DNA from: Thuidium tamariscinum
Lineage: Eukaryota; Streptophyta; Bryopsida; Hypnales; Thuidiaceae
DNA length: 64,000 nucleotides
Direction of reading: 5' to 3'
Assembly: GCA_947034885.2 (NCBI GenBank)
Contig: OX344756.2
Span: forward strand, 10,536,098 to 10,600,097
Positions 33,991 to 47,446 of the stretch are shown in pieces. Every line of letters starts with the position of its first letter. Position 1 is the first letter of the stretch. Made by a program: the position numbers and the translations under genes. The notes under the pieces are model-generated. The model ran no database searches. It saw nothing but the letters and a program-made list of their open reading frames with translations, and had not been told where the DNA came from.

Positions 33991-34656
33991 TCATTTATTG
34001 GACAATTTAGATTTGCAGCATCCTTACATGGTTAACTATAACTATGAAGCCACTTATGTAAGGACAATGTAGACCTAAAAGGTTCAATAGATGACTTCAC
34101 TTTAAACTATAGAAACAAAGAATGTACCTATTAGTCCAATAATTGGAGTGTTTTGGTATCTATCTTAGTCAGTCATAGGGGGCACATTTTTGTATTGAGA
34201 AGATATGAATTTATTGACACTATAAAGATGATTTTAAATTGGTCTAAAAAATTTCAAAATTCAAAATTTTGATAATCTTTGTTTACAATATACTTGACAT
34301 TCTTTGAATATGGTGAAAACAAGTATTGAATTTCCTATTCAAAACATGCCTCTAACTGCTACTAATGTCAGAGTTTGCACCAATAGTTGGATGGTGGCCC
34401 AAATATTTTTCAAATTTGTTTAAAAAAAATTCACTCTGATAGTTTACTAAAAATACAATTTATATCACCCTACGTGAAGGTCAGATTCAGACATAAATTA
34501 AGTATTTTTGGTTTAGTCTAAATGTTTGGAATATTACAAGTAAAATGCCCGAAAAATTGTAGAAATTGAAATTGAAATCGCTATGTTGCCAAAAAATGCA
34601 ACTCAGAGCTATAGGGATTAACTTGGATTAAATTGCCCGCAAAGGGGAAAAAAACC

Positions 34657-34789
34657 CTCCTTATATCCACATGGGGTGGAAGTAATTCCCACATACCATG
34701 TGGGTATTTTCCAAGGTAGGAGAGAAATTCTCTATACCTTTATGGGGTAGAGTGGAAGGATGTCTTCTACCCCATGAAGATATAAGGAT
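34657..34789. mobile_element. Small foldback element, about 133 bp
   Basis: The left arm CTTATATCCACATGGGGTGG (with flanking bases) pairs with the complement of 34764-34787, CCTTATATCTTCATGGGGTA. A second stem inside (ACCATGTGGG region, CTTTATGGGG) adds structure. The size and form suit a MITE; no target duplication could be fixed. Confidence 0.55.
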
Positions 34790-36159
34790 CTTCTCTCCTT
34801 CTTTAGAAATACAATTCAAAGTATAAGTTCACTTTCATCTTTATTTTTTTGGTATGAGCTAAGTTTCTTTAACTTTATTGTGGATGTAATGATTTTTAGC
34901 ATTCCATTTTCTTCAATTTTTAAAAATAATAGGAAATAACTTCATTCAATGGCTATGGGAAAGAACACCTTGAACTTTGGGTAAAAACAATAGTCAACCC
35001 CCATATAGAGCATTGGTAAGGACACATCTCCCCTTCAAATTTGGCAATGTCTTGTCATTTTTTTGCCTTAGCATAGATGCCATGGAGCATTGCTATAGCC
35101 TTGACACAAAATATCAACATGTTTGTACATCTCAAAGTTTAGGCATGGGGATGCTCTAAAGTAAGAGGATCAAACTTTGACTTGGCATTGAAAGTGAACA
35201 TGACATAGAGGCACATTTTGCTTTCTTCAATGTACTAGATGTGTGCATTTCAAGAGGCCGTCACTTTTGATGACCATAGATGACTACTTTTTTTTTTCAT
35301 CTCCAAAAATTAGTAACTCATTCCACAAAGCTCCCCAAAATATGAAACCAGTTGTTTTAGATGCCCATTCCACTTGTTTTTCAAGGAAAATTTATTGAAT
35401 AATATTTCAAGATGCATCACCCCCAAAATTCAGTTATAGTGCTTAGATAGTTGGGTTATGAACCTCCTATCTTAGCCCTTCAGCACCCAGAGCCTCAAAT
35501 ATGGCCTCTCAATTTTGAAAAATGTTCTTATTTGACTTTTATAATCTTTTCAATGATACGGTCAAAGGACACGTTCCTTTATATGTACCTCCAAACATGT
35601 CTCCACTCTCCACTACCAATAGGTACAGTTAAGTTTTGTGAATCTTGTTTTTAATGATAGTTTGATTCGAATGAGTGCAATTTTAGGTTAAAACTTTGAA
35701 CCTATTGATTCCATATCCATCTGGCTGTACAAAACGATGGTCCACTTGGATTTTTAAAAACAATGTGCACATGATCTCGTCAGTACAGGACAGTACGTTG
35801 TCCAACTGGGAAATTCCAAAAGTAGATTGAGAGGGAAAAACAAAACAAAAACTTTCAGGCTCTTCAGTTATGGTAGGTTTTTTTTTCTTTTTTTTCTTTT
35901 TTCTTTTTTTCGCATTTAGTGTAGGCAGTGTAGGAAGCTATTTTTCATCCAAGGAAATGCATAAAAGCTACAATATGTGGATGAAATTTTATTCATTCAT
36001 CCAACATTCATCCAAAATAATCAATCTTGTCCCAAGATTTGTTAGTATTTTACAATTTTATTGACTACAAAAGCAAGAATATATTTCATTAAAATATCCC
36101 TAGAAAAAAATCACACTATTTGTAAAGTAGAAGTACAAAAATTGACAATATAAGCAATT
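34790..36159. other. AT-rich intergenic DNA, no gene
   Basis: Includes a T-rich tract at 35878-35909. The frame at 35870-36064 reads through that tract and is not a gene. Confidence 0.5.
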
Positions 36160-37205
36160 AAAAAAAAATTCAGATGTTGTATGTAATTTCTATGATTTTT
36201 CAAAGTACCATATCCATGGCCCACTAAAATTGTCCCAGAGATGGACCTCAATTTGAACTTTGCAAAAATCAATATTTAGCAAATGAAAGTTAATTATGTA
36301 TCCTTCAAATGTGATAGTGAATCAAAGTCAAGCATTTGGAGGACACATTAACCAAAGTCTAGGGACACAATAAGGTGAGTCTAAGGTACAAGAATGGGAA
36401 CATGTGCACTAATAGGCATTTCTACCTTAGTGAAAATTCACTAAAAAAAACACCCCTACTCTTTTCTTTTCTTTTCGGAACATTCATTTCTAGCTTTAGT
36501 TGGGCTCCACTAACCATCAAATGCGTTTCAACATTAACATACTGGTGTAGTAAGTTAGCTTAAATCCTAAATGCCCAAGGTCTTTTTTTGAGCTTCTAGG
36601 AATTTCCTCTAAATTCAAAAAGATCCAACGTCTAATAAGTTTTGTCAAATTTTTTTGGACTATTGTCGCACAAATTTAAACTAAACATATTAGAGATCAC
36701 ATGAGAAAAGAAAACACAATAATACAACTAGCTTATGGATTGAAAGATTATAAAGTTTGATCATGAGGGTGTTCAAAATTGTGAAAGTCATTTGAAGTCA
36801 AATCCTCTTTTCACATGTCAAATCAAAAAAATTAGTCACAAAAAAAAATGAGATTAAAGAACATAACATGCATAATTCCATCAATTTACAACTTTTCAAA
36901 ATGTACTGATAAGAGGATTTCTAGTTGCTTTAGAAGATTGCAAGTTCTTGAATGCTGGAATGTTGCCACATCAACATGTTGATGTAGTCAAGCAACTACC
37001 ATGTTAGATAATATTAATTGATTAATTATTATATATTTTTAAAATATTTTTTTGCTTTTTAAGACATTCTGAAAATTTCGGGATTTTCTTAAAAAAAATA
37101 TTTGAAATTCAAAAATTTAGACCTAGCAGGGGCTAGTCTACACTAGTGGGAACAATTTCAGGGAACAGTCCTAAAATGGTCTTTTGGAGGCCCATAAATC
37201 TTTTT
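36160..37205 (+). repeat. Mosaic of three dispersed repeat fragments
   Basis: About 36160-36300 resembles 30240-30360. About 36560-36910 resembles 21220-21490. About 36915-37205 resembles 2335-2620. The abrupt change of partner at each junction indicates nested or recombined elements. No gene. Confidence 0.6.
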
Positions 37206-37979
37206 ATGCTACATGTAGTATAGTTTTTACATAATTCAATTCTTCAACCCCCAGGAACTCTTCTCATATGGAAAACTCAAAAGGTGTCAAGTTGTGGCTT
37301 AAGCTATACATAATTAAAGCTACACAAATTTGAATGGTATTAATTTGACATAAAGACAATTTAATTTCACTATTACACCAACCATAGAATGACTTGACAA
37401 ATAATCTATTACAAATTTAATGTAACTAGAGTGTTTGCTTTTTATTAAAAAAATCGATGAGCAATTCCTAAACTACGGCACACCACTGTGTACCAAATTG
37501 ATAAGAAGATGATTCACCACCTGCAAGCCAATACTATAAATTGATTGCACCGCCTGTGCAAACTACTTGACAATTTGCTACACTGCTCACCACTTATGAG
37601 CTAGCAAATTGACACAAATTACAATACACCAACAAGACATACAAATTGTTTTTTATAAATATTTTTATTGATAATGTCTATATACAAGTTGACTCAAGAA
37701 AACTATGACTCTCATTGCAATGGATACGTAAGAGAGAGAAAAGAGAAAAATCAACTAGACTTAAAGTCAAATGGGAGTAATAGAAAGACATGTCTATTCA
37801 TTTAAGTTGCCCTACTTCAAATCTTTTCATTTAGCCTATTTGATATCTAATCTTGTAAATTGTCCTTTTATATCGATTATCAGCCAATTTATCATGGTCC
37901 AATGGAAATACAATCTATTAGCTACTCCTATTTACACTAGAAAAAGCGAATAGACAATTGAAAAATTCATGTGACTACA
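37206..37979. other. AT-rich intergenic DNA, nothing recognised
   Basis: Only a 60-codon chance frame (37771-37953). Confidence 0.5.
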
Positions 37980-38240
37980 ATACAATTTTTTTGAATGAAT
38001 TTCTAATGAGATTTCTTTTCCAAGATCTTTATGTATTTGAGGATTACTTCCAAGAGCATTCAATACAAGAAAACCAATATTTGCAATCGCCCCCCTTGCA
38101 CTAAATCTTCAATAGAAAAATCTGATGGTCATTCATTTTCAAAATAAGATATTTTGATGCTAAAACTTCTAGACTTCAACTCCAACTACAAAAAATAATA
38201 TCTTGGTAAGTTGTTTCAATCAACTTCAAGGTGTTGTTGA
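37980..38240 (+). repeat. Later part of the 21216-21720 repeat family
   Basis: Begins with the GAATTTCTAATGAGATTTCTTTTCC block that corresponds to about 21500 and continues to the AACTTCAAGGT region corresponding to about 21740. With 36560-36910 it could be one element broken by an insertion of about 1.1 kb. Confidence 0.6.
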
Positions 38241-39839
38241 CACCAAAATTTGGTGCATCCAGCATTTGAGGTGTAAAAAACATTTTGTTACATTCCTTGA
38301 AAAGCAAATCCAAAGAATCTAGCATATTGATTTCAAACCATGCAAGTAGGAAACTGGTTGTGCAAGCAAATGACAAATGACTCTACATACAATTCCATTG
38401 TGAACTAAGCACCTACCAATCCACAATACTTTGACTATAGTGATGAAAATTTCAAAACAATGCAACTTCATTCAATGCTTATACGGAAAAAACATGATAA
38501 TTTTTGGAGAAAATCATTCATAGCAGCTTCTACAATTCTTATTATTCCCTAGACAAAAGGCCTAAGGGACACAAAGTTTCCTTCAAAGGTTAAGTTATTA
38601 GAAACTACTTTGCTATGTCAATTTTCCATTGTCCATTTGCACTTGCTTTCCTTCACATGAAAATGATGCAAATATCGTATATTAAAGTGTGATTCAACAC
38701 TTCACTACTAAAATTAAATTTCTATGATAGATTCTCACAGATCCATTTCACCTTAAACCATTCATAAGATGACATGTGGCACTTTTTTCCTTCAAAAACA
38801 ACATAATTTCTATGGTAGGAGGCTCATAAAGCGTCCATCTAAGGACAAATACACCCTTGCAAAAGATAGTATACAAGTTAATGGGAGTTTGCTAGATTTC
38901 AGTGGACAGAGAAGTAAAGAGCAATTCTAATGCAAGTAGAATCAGAATTTTCTGAGCCATAGTGAATAAACTACAATTTAATGAAGTAAAAATGCATAGG
39001 TATCTATTATTGCTCATAGGTTGCAAAAATTCTTAGTTGCAACATGGCTTTGAATAGAGCAAGTAATTCCAAGAAGTAACCAAGGTAGAAGTGCAGAGTG
39101 CACATAAAAATTTGAATGGTGTCTTCATGAAATCAAAATTGGAGTGGTCTTCCATTTCATTTGTTTAAAAAAACAATCTAAAGTCAAGGTTTTTTTTTCT
39201 AGTGATTTGGTGCAAAATTGCACCAAATTTTTTGGCCTGGCACCTAGCCTATAGGAAAAAAAAAATTGGATGAAATTGCCAAATAATTGATGAAAATAGA
39301 ATGATAGATGTGTATTATGTGCTAATATGATTTTTTTAATCCAATATATGGATGAATGTTGAGATTTGGAGCTCCACAATAAAACGAAATATTGTCACTT
39401 TGACACTTCACAAGAAATGAAAAAAACAAAACCTTGTCTAAAGTAGTCTCCATATTAGATGGAAATTGTGCATATGGAAGCACATCCTCTCAGCATGGAG
39501 CCGCCAATACTACAGAAATTATTATTTTTCAGAAGGTTATTTTCACCAACAATAGAAGTAAGAACCAATCATTGGATCACTAGTAGTCACCTTGTCAAGA
39601 GCCAAAAACCAAGCACAGGGAACCCACATCCTCTGACCATACAAACATTGCTTCATTTAAGAACTTCTATAGGAAGAAACACCCATTTTCGTCCCTGTAC
39701 CTATTCCTAGACCCTAGAGTGTCACTAAATCTGTCCATAAACACTCATTAAAGTGTCCGACAAATGTTTAATTCTAATTTGTTGACGCAGTTGTAAGACA
39801 CATGTATAATTTTCATTCACTGACAACTAATTTAAGCAA
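38241..39839. other. AT-rich intergenic DNA, no gene
   Basis: Frames at 39125-39379 (minus) and 39459-39710 (plus) have no recognised similarity and normal background composition. Confidence 0.5.
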
Positions 39840-40080
39840 AGTTCAATTTAGGGTACACCTATAGGACGGTTCCAGTGGTCTAGGGAACCAACACTTTAAA
39901 AATTTATAGAAATTACATACTGATTCCGAAAATTTTAATTTTTTTTAATATTCATGATTTTCACTCGCTAATACTAAAAAAATATCATCTTCAGAAAAAG
40001 ACGCCTCCAACTATGCTGAATTCCTTATTTTGACGGTTTTGGGTGTTTCCACCATACACGTTGCATTTTTACCTTCCCTA
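39840..40080 (-). repeat. Inverted copy of the 30120-30360 repeat
   Basis: Complementary blocks include CTATGCTGAATTCCTTATTT, GGGTGTTTCCACC and AATATTCATGATTTTCACT. The left edge (GGTTCCAGTGG-CTAGGGAACC) has its own small stem. Confidence 0.7.
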
Positions 40081-40574
40081 GGGACGACTGCAAATGTTAT
40101 AGCTTTTTGAGCCTCCTAGCATACCGCATCTGACTTGTGAGTAGGGTAGTTGTGTGTAAGGAATCCTAAGTATTGAATTGTTTTCACTGCTGGGATTCTA
40201 AAGTCTGTAACACATTTCTTTCAATTGAGTGCCTTGGAAAGTAAAACTGTTCAGTTGGTCACGTTTAAATTATAGGGTCAAGTTTTTTTGTTTTTTTAAA
40301 AACAAATGAAACAATGTCAGTGGCGCATCCATTCTCCACAGTACTAGCACCTGAGCATATATATTTTTTAATTATAAAACATAAGCAAATTTTATTGGAT
40401 CATTTCAGCAAGTGAAAGAGGAGTGGAGCGTTGTTTACCAATGAGGCAAGGGTCCTTTTTGCATCCTTGAAAAGGGCATCCCTACAATAATCAATTAGTT
40501 ATAATACATGAAAGATCATTGGGTGGCTGCAACTTGTATTGCAAGATTGTTTGAGTTTCTGGAGACTCAATGAG

Positions 40575-40722
40575 GGCCTGTTTACACTAAAAAACTTTGG
40601 GTTGGGGCCCAGAGGAATGGAGTCTTCTGATTGGAAATTTGTATTGGTACCATAGCTATCTTCCAATCAAAATACTCCATTCTTTTGGACCCCAACCCAA
40701 AGTTTTTTGGTATAAACAGGGC
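40575..40722. mobile_element. Near-perfect hairpin MITE, 148 bp, Tourist-like ends
   Basis: The left arm begins GGCCTGTTTACACTAAAAAA and the complement of the right arm begins GCCCTGTTTATACCAAAAAA. Pairing continues through ACTTTGGGTTGGGG and GAATGGAGT to TGATTGGAA, giving a stem of about 70 bp with few mismatches. The GGCCTGTTT-type end is seen in Tourist/PIF-Harbinger MITEs, but the expected TTA/TAA duplication is not evident here. No coding capacity; the hairpin could feed small-RNA production. Confidence 0.78.
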
Positions 40723-41279
40723 TTCATAGGGCAAGGCAAGTATGGAGGATTCTTGATTCGGGGGACAGGGGAAAAAAGGTCCCCCGAAGCAACCATTAAT
40801 AATGTTATGAGTATGGCTCCTCATCTGACCTCAATCTTGACTTTTACAAACAGATAAGTCCCTTCCAAGCATCTAAAAATGCATAATGCCTTCCCAACAT
40901 GGAGAGGACAATAACTTGGTCATACAATGTGACTTGATTCCAATGCTCTTTAACCCTTCCAAGAAAAAACATGCGATTGTGTAGTCAAACTTGGAAGTCC
41001 TTCATTTTGTATCCTACAATTCTTCATTGTTCTTCGGAGTGAAATTTTTGGTGATTGTATTTTCTAGACATGAATCCACATGTATGATATTTGTCACGAA
41101 ATTTTCAATTTTTTTTATGAAAAGTTCAAATCACCATAAATTTTGTGAGGAGAGGATGAAAGAATTCATATCACATACAAATCATGTTAAAAAACTTGAC
41201 ATTTTTATAATAGATGTTTCTTCTAGTCGCTTCAAAACATTGTGGTATAAATAAAATTTTCATGTCACTCCATATTACA

Positions 41280-41680
41280 AACAACATGGTTATTGATCCT
41301 CCACTTCAAACTTCACTAAAACGCTTGTTTTAAGGAATTTTTCAGATTTTCCAATTGGAGTAGAAACTATATTTCAGAAACTTAATTTTGTTAGCTTTGC
41401 TCAAAAGCAAAAGAAACTACTTTGAAGGTCAAAATCAAGTTTAAAGTGAAAAAACCCTTGAAGTATTGAAATACATTGGATAGAGTACTATTTTTTGGAT
41501 TAAATGCCTTATATGAAATTAAAAAAACAACTAGAATGTCTTAGACTTAACTCAATAAATAATGTGAATATAACACAACTCAAAATTGGATGAAAATCAT
41601 CCATATTTCAATATACACAAAACCTATTTGACCATCCAAAGTATAGAAAATGTCTTTAGTATCCTTCTAGGGTTATGGTA
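41280..41680 (-). repeat. Inverted copy of the 19060-19660 / 33380-33990 repeat
   Basis: Complementary blocks include TTTTAAGGAATTTTTC, AGTAGAAACTATATTTCAG, AAGTATTGAAATACATTGGA and GACCATCCAAAG. No coding sequence. Confidence 0.68.
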
Positions 41681-44600
41681 ATTGTACTTGATATTGATTG
41701 AATAAGCAATTCAATATGGTTCTATTAATATTAATAAATTGAAAAAATCATAGATTCTTATGTTTTGATTGTATACACCTTGTGCCATTATGAGGTTTTG
41801 TATATCTCTTTGATTCAAATGTAGGTGTTGCATTTTAAGTAGCTATAGCCTACATTTTAACCCCTAAATTCCAAAGCCAATTTTGGAGCTGCAAACCACT
41901 TAAGATTATTATTTTCAATACAAGCAACAAAAAGTTTTAACATTTGTCTCTTTTTGCATATTTAAAATAGGATTTTGCACTAAACTAGAATAAAAATGTC
42001 TAGAAGAAATTTCAAACTCTTTGACCAAATCAATCAAAAGATATAAACATTTATAGTGAAGCAAATGAGTTCATTCCTCTACCATGAAAATATTATAAGG
42101 CTTTGAATCTTCTTAACTTAAAATTTTTGTACTATAGATTGATATTTTTTTTTAAATTAATTTTTTTTATATTGAAGAAATGTATTGAGAGTTAAAGAGA
42201 AAAAATCCCCTTACTCTATAATTTTTGTTCATTTGAAAATTGTGAAATCAAAGCATATAAAAGATAAAAGAAAAAAAATTAAGTTGTTGATGTTTGTAAG
42301 ATGAAATTGAGATTCACTAATTTCAATGGTGAAATTACTCTAGGAAGCAAGTTAAACTATATAAAGCCTTTTTTCTAAAAGATGTTAAAATTAAGTGAGT
42401 AGATATTGTTAAAATTGTTCAAAATGAATTCAATACATTATTTTCTATATATTATAATAGAGTAAATATTGTAGATTATAAATATCAAAATTTTATTGTT
42501 TTTTAAACATTGTAGCCTAATCAACCACAAAACAGACTACAAATCAAACCCTAAAAACACTTCACTACGGACCAAGAAAAGTAACTCCAACCCTTTTGCT
42601 GACTATAGATTGCCATAATTTAAGGGCTTGTTCATATTGGATCCCATAACTAAGGTAAGAGGTTCAGAAACTGCTCATTTAAGGGCTGGTCTGCCTTTTA
42701 TCATGTATTCTTTCAGATGGTAATATTTTTCATTCATTTTTCAGTCAAAGGAAAATAAACGAGGAATCTAACATAAGTCGTTTCATAATTTTTGGAGCAT
42801 TTATGGATTACTTATGAATTTTCAAACAAAATTTGGCATAGGGTCCTAGTTGTGATTCATAGGCCTTGGAATCCCACACATGCTTAGTTTTAAAAAAAAT
42901 ATGATTTTGTTCAAAAACTAGCCCATTGCAACATGTAAAAAGTAATAGAAATGGTTTCTAAACATAACCCTTTCTAAAACTGAAATGAATGCTTGAATCA
43001 ATCACTATTTCAGATTTTTTTAACATTTGTAAGAAGGTATTTGGACTACGAATTTTTAGATTGAAGAAAATTAGTAGACACCCATTTACTGAGTTTTAAA
43101 AGAACCCATTGTGGATCTTAAACCATTGATTGAAGAAATATAAACCAAATCTTATCATGCTCTCATGTAATCAAGAGGCCATTTTCCCACAATCAGGTTT
43201 CTATTTCACAGCCTCATATTGGACAATTGAAAATACCCACATTATTTTCAAGCCCTCTCCTATAGCCACAAGGAATCATTGAAGTGATCCAAAATTACAA
43301 ATCTTTGTTGGGAAGGAGGTTTGGTATGCCATTTATTATTCTTATTATTTCTATTATTCTTATTGTAATATTACTATTACTACTACTAAGGTAGGAGGTA
43401 CTAAACTGGATTAGGGTTCTAAAATGGAACAAGCTATAGGGGTACATTTTGCACTTTCCAATGTATAAGTAGTTTACATTTGAGGAGGTGGTTGCTTTTA
43501 GAGCCCTCTAAAATGAATTTTTTTTCAACTTAAAAAATTTGTAACTAATTCCACAAAGGTCCAAAAAATACGAAAAAACTTAGGTAAGATGTCGATTCCA
43601 TTTTTCTTTCAACAAAAGTCTATTGAAAAATACTTCAAGGAGTTTTAGCTTCCCCCAAATGCAAGTTAGCTATTAAATAGTCCATTTTAGCGGGACTTCC
43701 TACCTTCCTCCTCCTCCTTTATTGTGTACAATGATATAGGAGGTGATATATGATGAAATTGTCATATGATTTTGAAAAGATGATATGAATTGTTTTATAC
43801 ATTATATTATATTAGGGAGGATCTTGTAATGTAGGTGGAGTTTGATTATCTTTTGCACTTTTTTTAGTAAATAAAGTGTATATAAAGAATCAAATTGCAT
43901 TTTGATTAATGAATTGTAAGATCGATTTGATAGTAGTTTCAAAAATGTTGAAATTATTGTTTAGTGCATTAATTGATGAAATAAGATAAGTGTCTTGTAC
44001 ACCAATTGGAAGGATCAAAAGAAATTTTGTATTCCATTTGTTAGTATACATATATAAAGTAGTAAATACTTTAGTTGTATAATTAATTTATTCAGGATTC
44101 TGTATACATACTTATTATAATAGATGTAAGTGATGTCTTGATGGTCTTTATGATTCTTCTTACTAAATATTCTTAATATAGATACTCTAGATTGATGTAG
44201 TAATGGAACCTTCCTACTTTAAAATTATTGAATTTCAATTTCAATTAATAAACAATATTGAGATGAAGTGTGCTTATGTAATTATGAGGTTTATACTTGA
44301 ATGTTGTAAGAAAATGATGGAAGGATTTTCATATATAAAATGAACATTTATAGAAGTTGATGAACAAATCTTTTCTATACACAATAGTATTGATTTATTT
44401 ATATTAGTATTTTTAATTAGATACAACATTTGATCATGCCTAATCTATTCGTCACACTTGAAAACTTGATTTAGGATAGAAGCACCCAATTTGTGGAAAA
44501 TGTGGACTTTTGTAACTTAAAAATGTACTATTTTAGTAATTTCTTGTTTGAAGTACCATATTCAAATGAATTTCAAAATTCAATAAAAATTTGAATCTTA

Positions 44601-44955
44601 AATTTGCAATCTAATAAATTATTTGCCCATTAATTTGCCAATCCACTAACCAAATTACTTATACTTGTACCAAATTTGTTCAAACATACATTGATTATAT
44701 TGACACAATTAAACTAAGTATACCAATCTACCTTAGCCCTCAAACACATTTAGAGTTAGAATATAAGTCATAGTTGATTTGAGATTTAAATTGATACAAT
44801 GAAGGCCTATGATTTTTGTACCAATTTTTTAGAGAGTTTTTGGGATGTTTTTATGTTGGATGGTGGTAAAAATTACTTTATTGAGATATTTTTGACTTCT
44901 TGCTAAAAAATTCAAATGATAAAAAACACGTCAAATAATATTTATTATTTGGGGC
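41681..44955. other. Gene-free AT-rich DNA
   Basis: A TTAACCCCTAAA motif at 41857-41868 again marks a repeat-like boundary. I see no open frame worth noting, no RNA gene and no clear element ends in these 3.3 kb. Confidence 0.5.
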
Positions 44956-44958
44956 TTA

Positions 44959-45794
44959 GGGTACGTTCACATTTGCTATTAATTAAATTTTGGTATCATT
45001 ACAAAGGGGCTAGTTTGACACAATGTCCCACTGAGCCTCCTTTGGGGACAAGGCTAGGATGCGTGTAGATTTAAGGGATGCTCCACTGCCCTTTGAGGAC
45101 CCTATAATTTGGTTTTAATTTTGGTTTTGATTTAAATTTTCCAACCAAGTAGAATATAATGAAGTAGTAAACAAGATTTTCAATAAGAAAATTGAATCAA
45201 TGATGTGGGTTTTGTGCCACATATTTCATTTCTTGTGCCACTTTTTCAATTGGGCCTCATAGCCAATCTTGTATTGGAGGAGGAGTGGAGAGAAGCTCTT
45301 TATACTAGTGGAGTAGTGGTGGATGAAACAAACCATGTGAGATATGTGAAATAGGAGAAAAAGAGCTCTTCCACTCATGGTTAAGTAGAAATGCAGGAAT
45401 TGTGATAAAAGTCAAATTCTAGAACTCATTTAGACATAGCAGACTATATTTTTTTTTTAAACTTTGGACTAAGAAATGTTGGAGAATCAAGTACACTTTT
45501 ATCTTTAAAAATCTATTTGAGATTTCAATACTCCACCTAAAAGTTATGAACAAATTTCAGAAGAAGTGTTTGAAAATGCCCCCAAAAATGTCCCTTCCAC
45601 CCCCCAAACCCCCTACCCCCCTCTAGAATTTGTCTAGAACTCTTACATGATGCTTCAAAATCTCAAGTGGATTTTTAGAGATAAATATTAGCTCGTTTCT
45701 TCTACTTCTTCTAGTTCAATGTCTTTTTAAGGGAAGCTATTGTACCAAATGAAGTTTGAAATTCAACTTTGAGCACAATTCTTGTGTTTTCAAG
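44959..45794 (+). repeat. Left long inverted-repeat arm
   Basis: Pairs with 49178-50019. Matching landmarks include GGGGCTAGTTTGACACAATG, GAATCAATGATGTG, GGAGGAGGAGTGGAGAGAAG, the C-rich tract and TTGAGCACAATTCTTG. Substitutions and small indels are scattered along the arm, so the insertion is not recent. Confidence 0.88.
45592..45622 (-). other. Potential G-quadruplex in left arm (G-rich on minus strand)
   Basis: On the minus strand this holds four G-runs: G6, G5, G6 and a final GGG, with loops of 2-5 bases, which fits the usual quadruplex pattern. Its mirror copy is at 49355-49386 on the plus strand. Confidence 0.7.
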
Positions 45795-45984
45795 TATACT
45801 AGGGTGGCCCGTACTATTGCTACGGTCTAATTTTTTTAATGTATAGAAACTTCAAAATTCAATAACTTTCATGCCGTAGGTTGGAACACCATGAATCAAA
45901 GCCCGTGCACCCCTCCTCGCCGAGGGCTTTCCAACGGTACCAAACACGCACCCAGGGGACTCACGGTCTGGGAGATCTCAATGT

Positions 45985-46036
45985 AACAAACAAACAAACA
46001 AATAAACAAACAAACATCCAAACAAACAAACAAACA
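45985..46036. repeat. (AAAC)n microsatellite
   Basis: About a dozen AAAC/CAAA units with two interruptions (AAAT and ATCC). It sits just inside the left arm of the large element. Confidence 0.9.
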
Positions 46037-46471
46037 TCGTATCTTCATAGGGGGATCTCAAATTCTTAAGAATTTTAAATCAGTATTTCAACATTATTCA
46101 AACAACATGACGATTACAAAATAGCCACTTAAGGTTGTCTCAACAATTGAGTTATTTCTAAAGTCTCCCCCACTTTTGGCACGACTTTTTTTGAAGTTGA
46201 GAAGGCAACTACAGTTGAAGCGTCAAACTTTTTTGCAAGATACTTATGTCACATGACTTCAAAAGTGGGGACCAAACTTTTTTAGGCACCATTTTAATGG
46301 AAAAATAAGTTTTATACCCACTTTTATTTCAACTTTTTTAACTCAACCGGCTTTTCACAAAACTCATGGGTTAAAACCCCGGTTTAGGGTACTTTATGAA
46401 TAACTCAAATGTCACAAGTTATATTGAATTTATGTTGTGAATGCAAGGCGTTGTTTTAATAATTCCAATCA

Positions 46472-47446
46472 ACAATGCTAGCCTGTGAGTATGAAAGTGT
46501 GAGCATGTGAGCCTTGAGCATGTATATAAGTATGTATCATACAACCATTGAAGGTGTTTATAACATAAACACCTATAATATAGGCACTTATAGCATATTA
46601 CACTATTAACATAGAAGGTTATTATAATATAGACACCTATATCATAGGTGTAGAGTCTTCTAGGCTCATAGGCTCACACTTTTATGCTCACATAAGGGTC
46701 ATTGCAAGAAACACTTGTACTATTTTGTTGCAAGTTGCATGCTGATCTGTTTTTTGGCCATAATTTTTGTGTTTTGGCTCCAAATGACTCAATATTTTTA
46801 GGGGAGGTACTCATAAATATCATACACCTTCTTTAATTTTTTTACAATTTTCAAAAATATTTTACTATCCAAAAATAGACCCTGATTGAATGTCACACTT
46901 TACAGTTTTGGGTTTTTTAGTAAGTACTATGGAATACCCTTTTTTTTAATGATTTTGAGATGAAATTTGGATGACATGGTCTTCTAATAGACTTCTAGCT
47001 TTCAAAGGAAAGATTTTCAAAAATAGTTAATTTTATATCGTATGGAGGTCTACAAAGTGAGCTTCTTTCTGCTTGTATTTTGAAACATATAGAATATGAT
47101 TTTAGTGGTTTTTTTTTGTTGAATGACCATATTTATAAGTTGTTGCAAATGGTCACTTTTTGTTTTTTGTATTTACTTATTTTTGCTATTCTTCCCTAAT
47201 TAAAACATCAAAACACCTATTTTCTTGAGATTTGGCACTTTTCAAGTTCTCCTACTTAGAGAATTTTTCTATCCATTTCCTTCAGTGAAAACCTTCATTT
47301 TAGAGGTGTATACATTATTCTTATTTTTAAAATTTAAAAAAAATTAGTTTTCTAATTTTATAGTACTCTTTAAAAAGTCATGAGTATTGTTGCAAAATGC
47401 AACAAAATCGATAGGTGTTTCTTGCAATGACTCATAATAGCAACCC
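46472..47446. mobile_element. MITE family copy 2 (partner at 4055-4296), split by a later insertion
   Basis: From about 46472 to 46696 the sequence follows the 4.1-kb MITE block by block (GAAAGTGTGAGCAT, TTGAAGGTGTTTATAACAT, ATAGAAGGTTATTATAAT, ACACCTATATCATAGGTGTA, CTTCTAGGCTCAT). The missing terminal bases (ATAGCAACCC) reappear after 47435, beyond an inserted element at 46699-47431. The MITE itself lies within the 5.06-kb element. Confidence 0.7.
46699..47431. mobile_element. Insertion with GTCATTGCAAGAAACAC inverted ends
   Basis: The left end GTCATTGCAAGAAACACTTG and the complement of the right end, GTCATTGCAAGAAACACCTA, match over about 18 bases. Shared TTTTGTTGCA blocks follow. The flanks CTCACATAAG and CTCATAATAG look like a decayed 9-10 bp target duplication, which would suit a Mutator-like element. 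No coding frame. Confidence 0.7.

Noticed and set aside
39125-39710. Frames of 83-84 codons in the repeat desert
   Set aside because: AT-rich codons, no motif, no splice or promoter context. Expected by chance in DNA of this length.
40575-40722. MIRNA gene
   Set aside because: Both arms end in inverted transposon-like termini, so a MITE is the simpler explanation. Small-RNA data would be needed to claim a miRNA.
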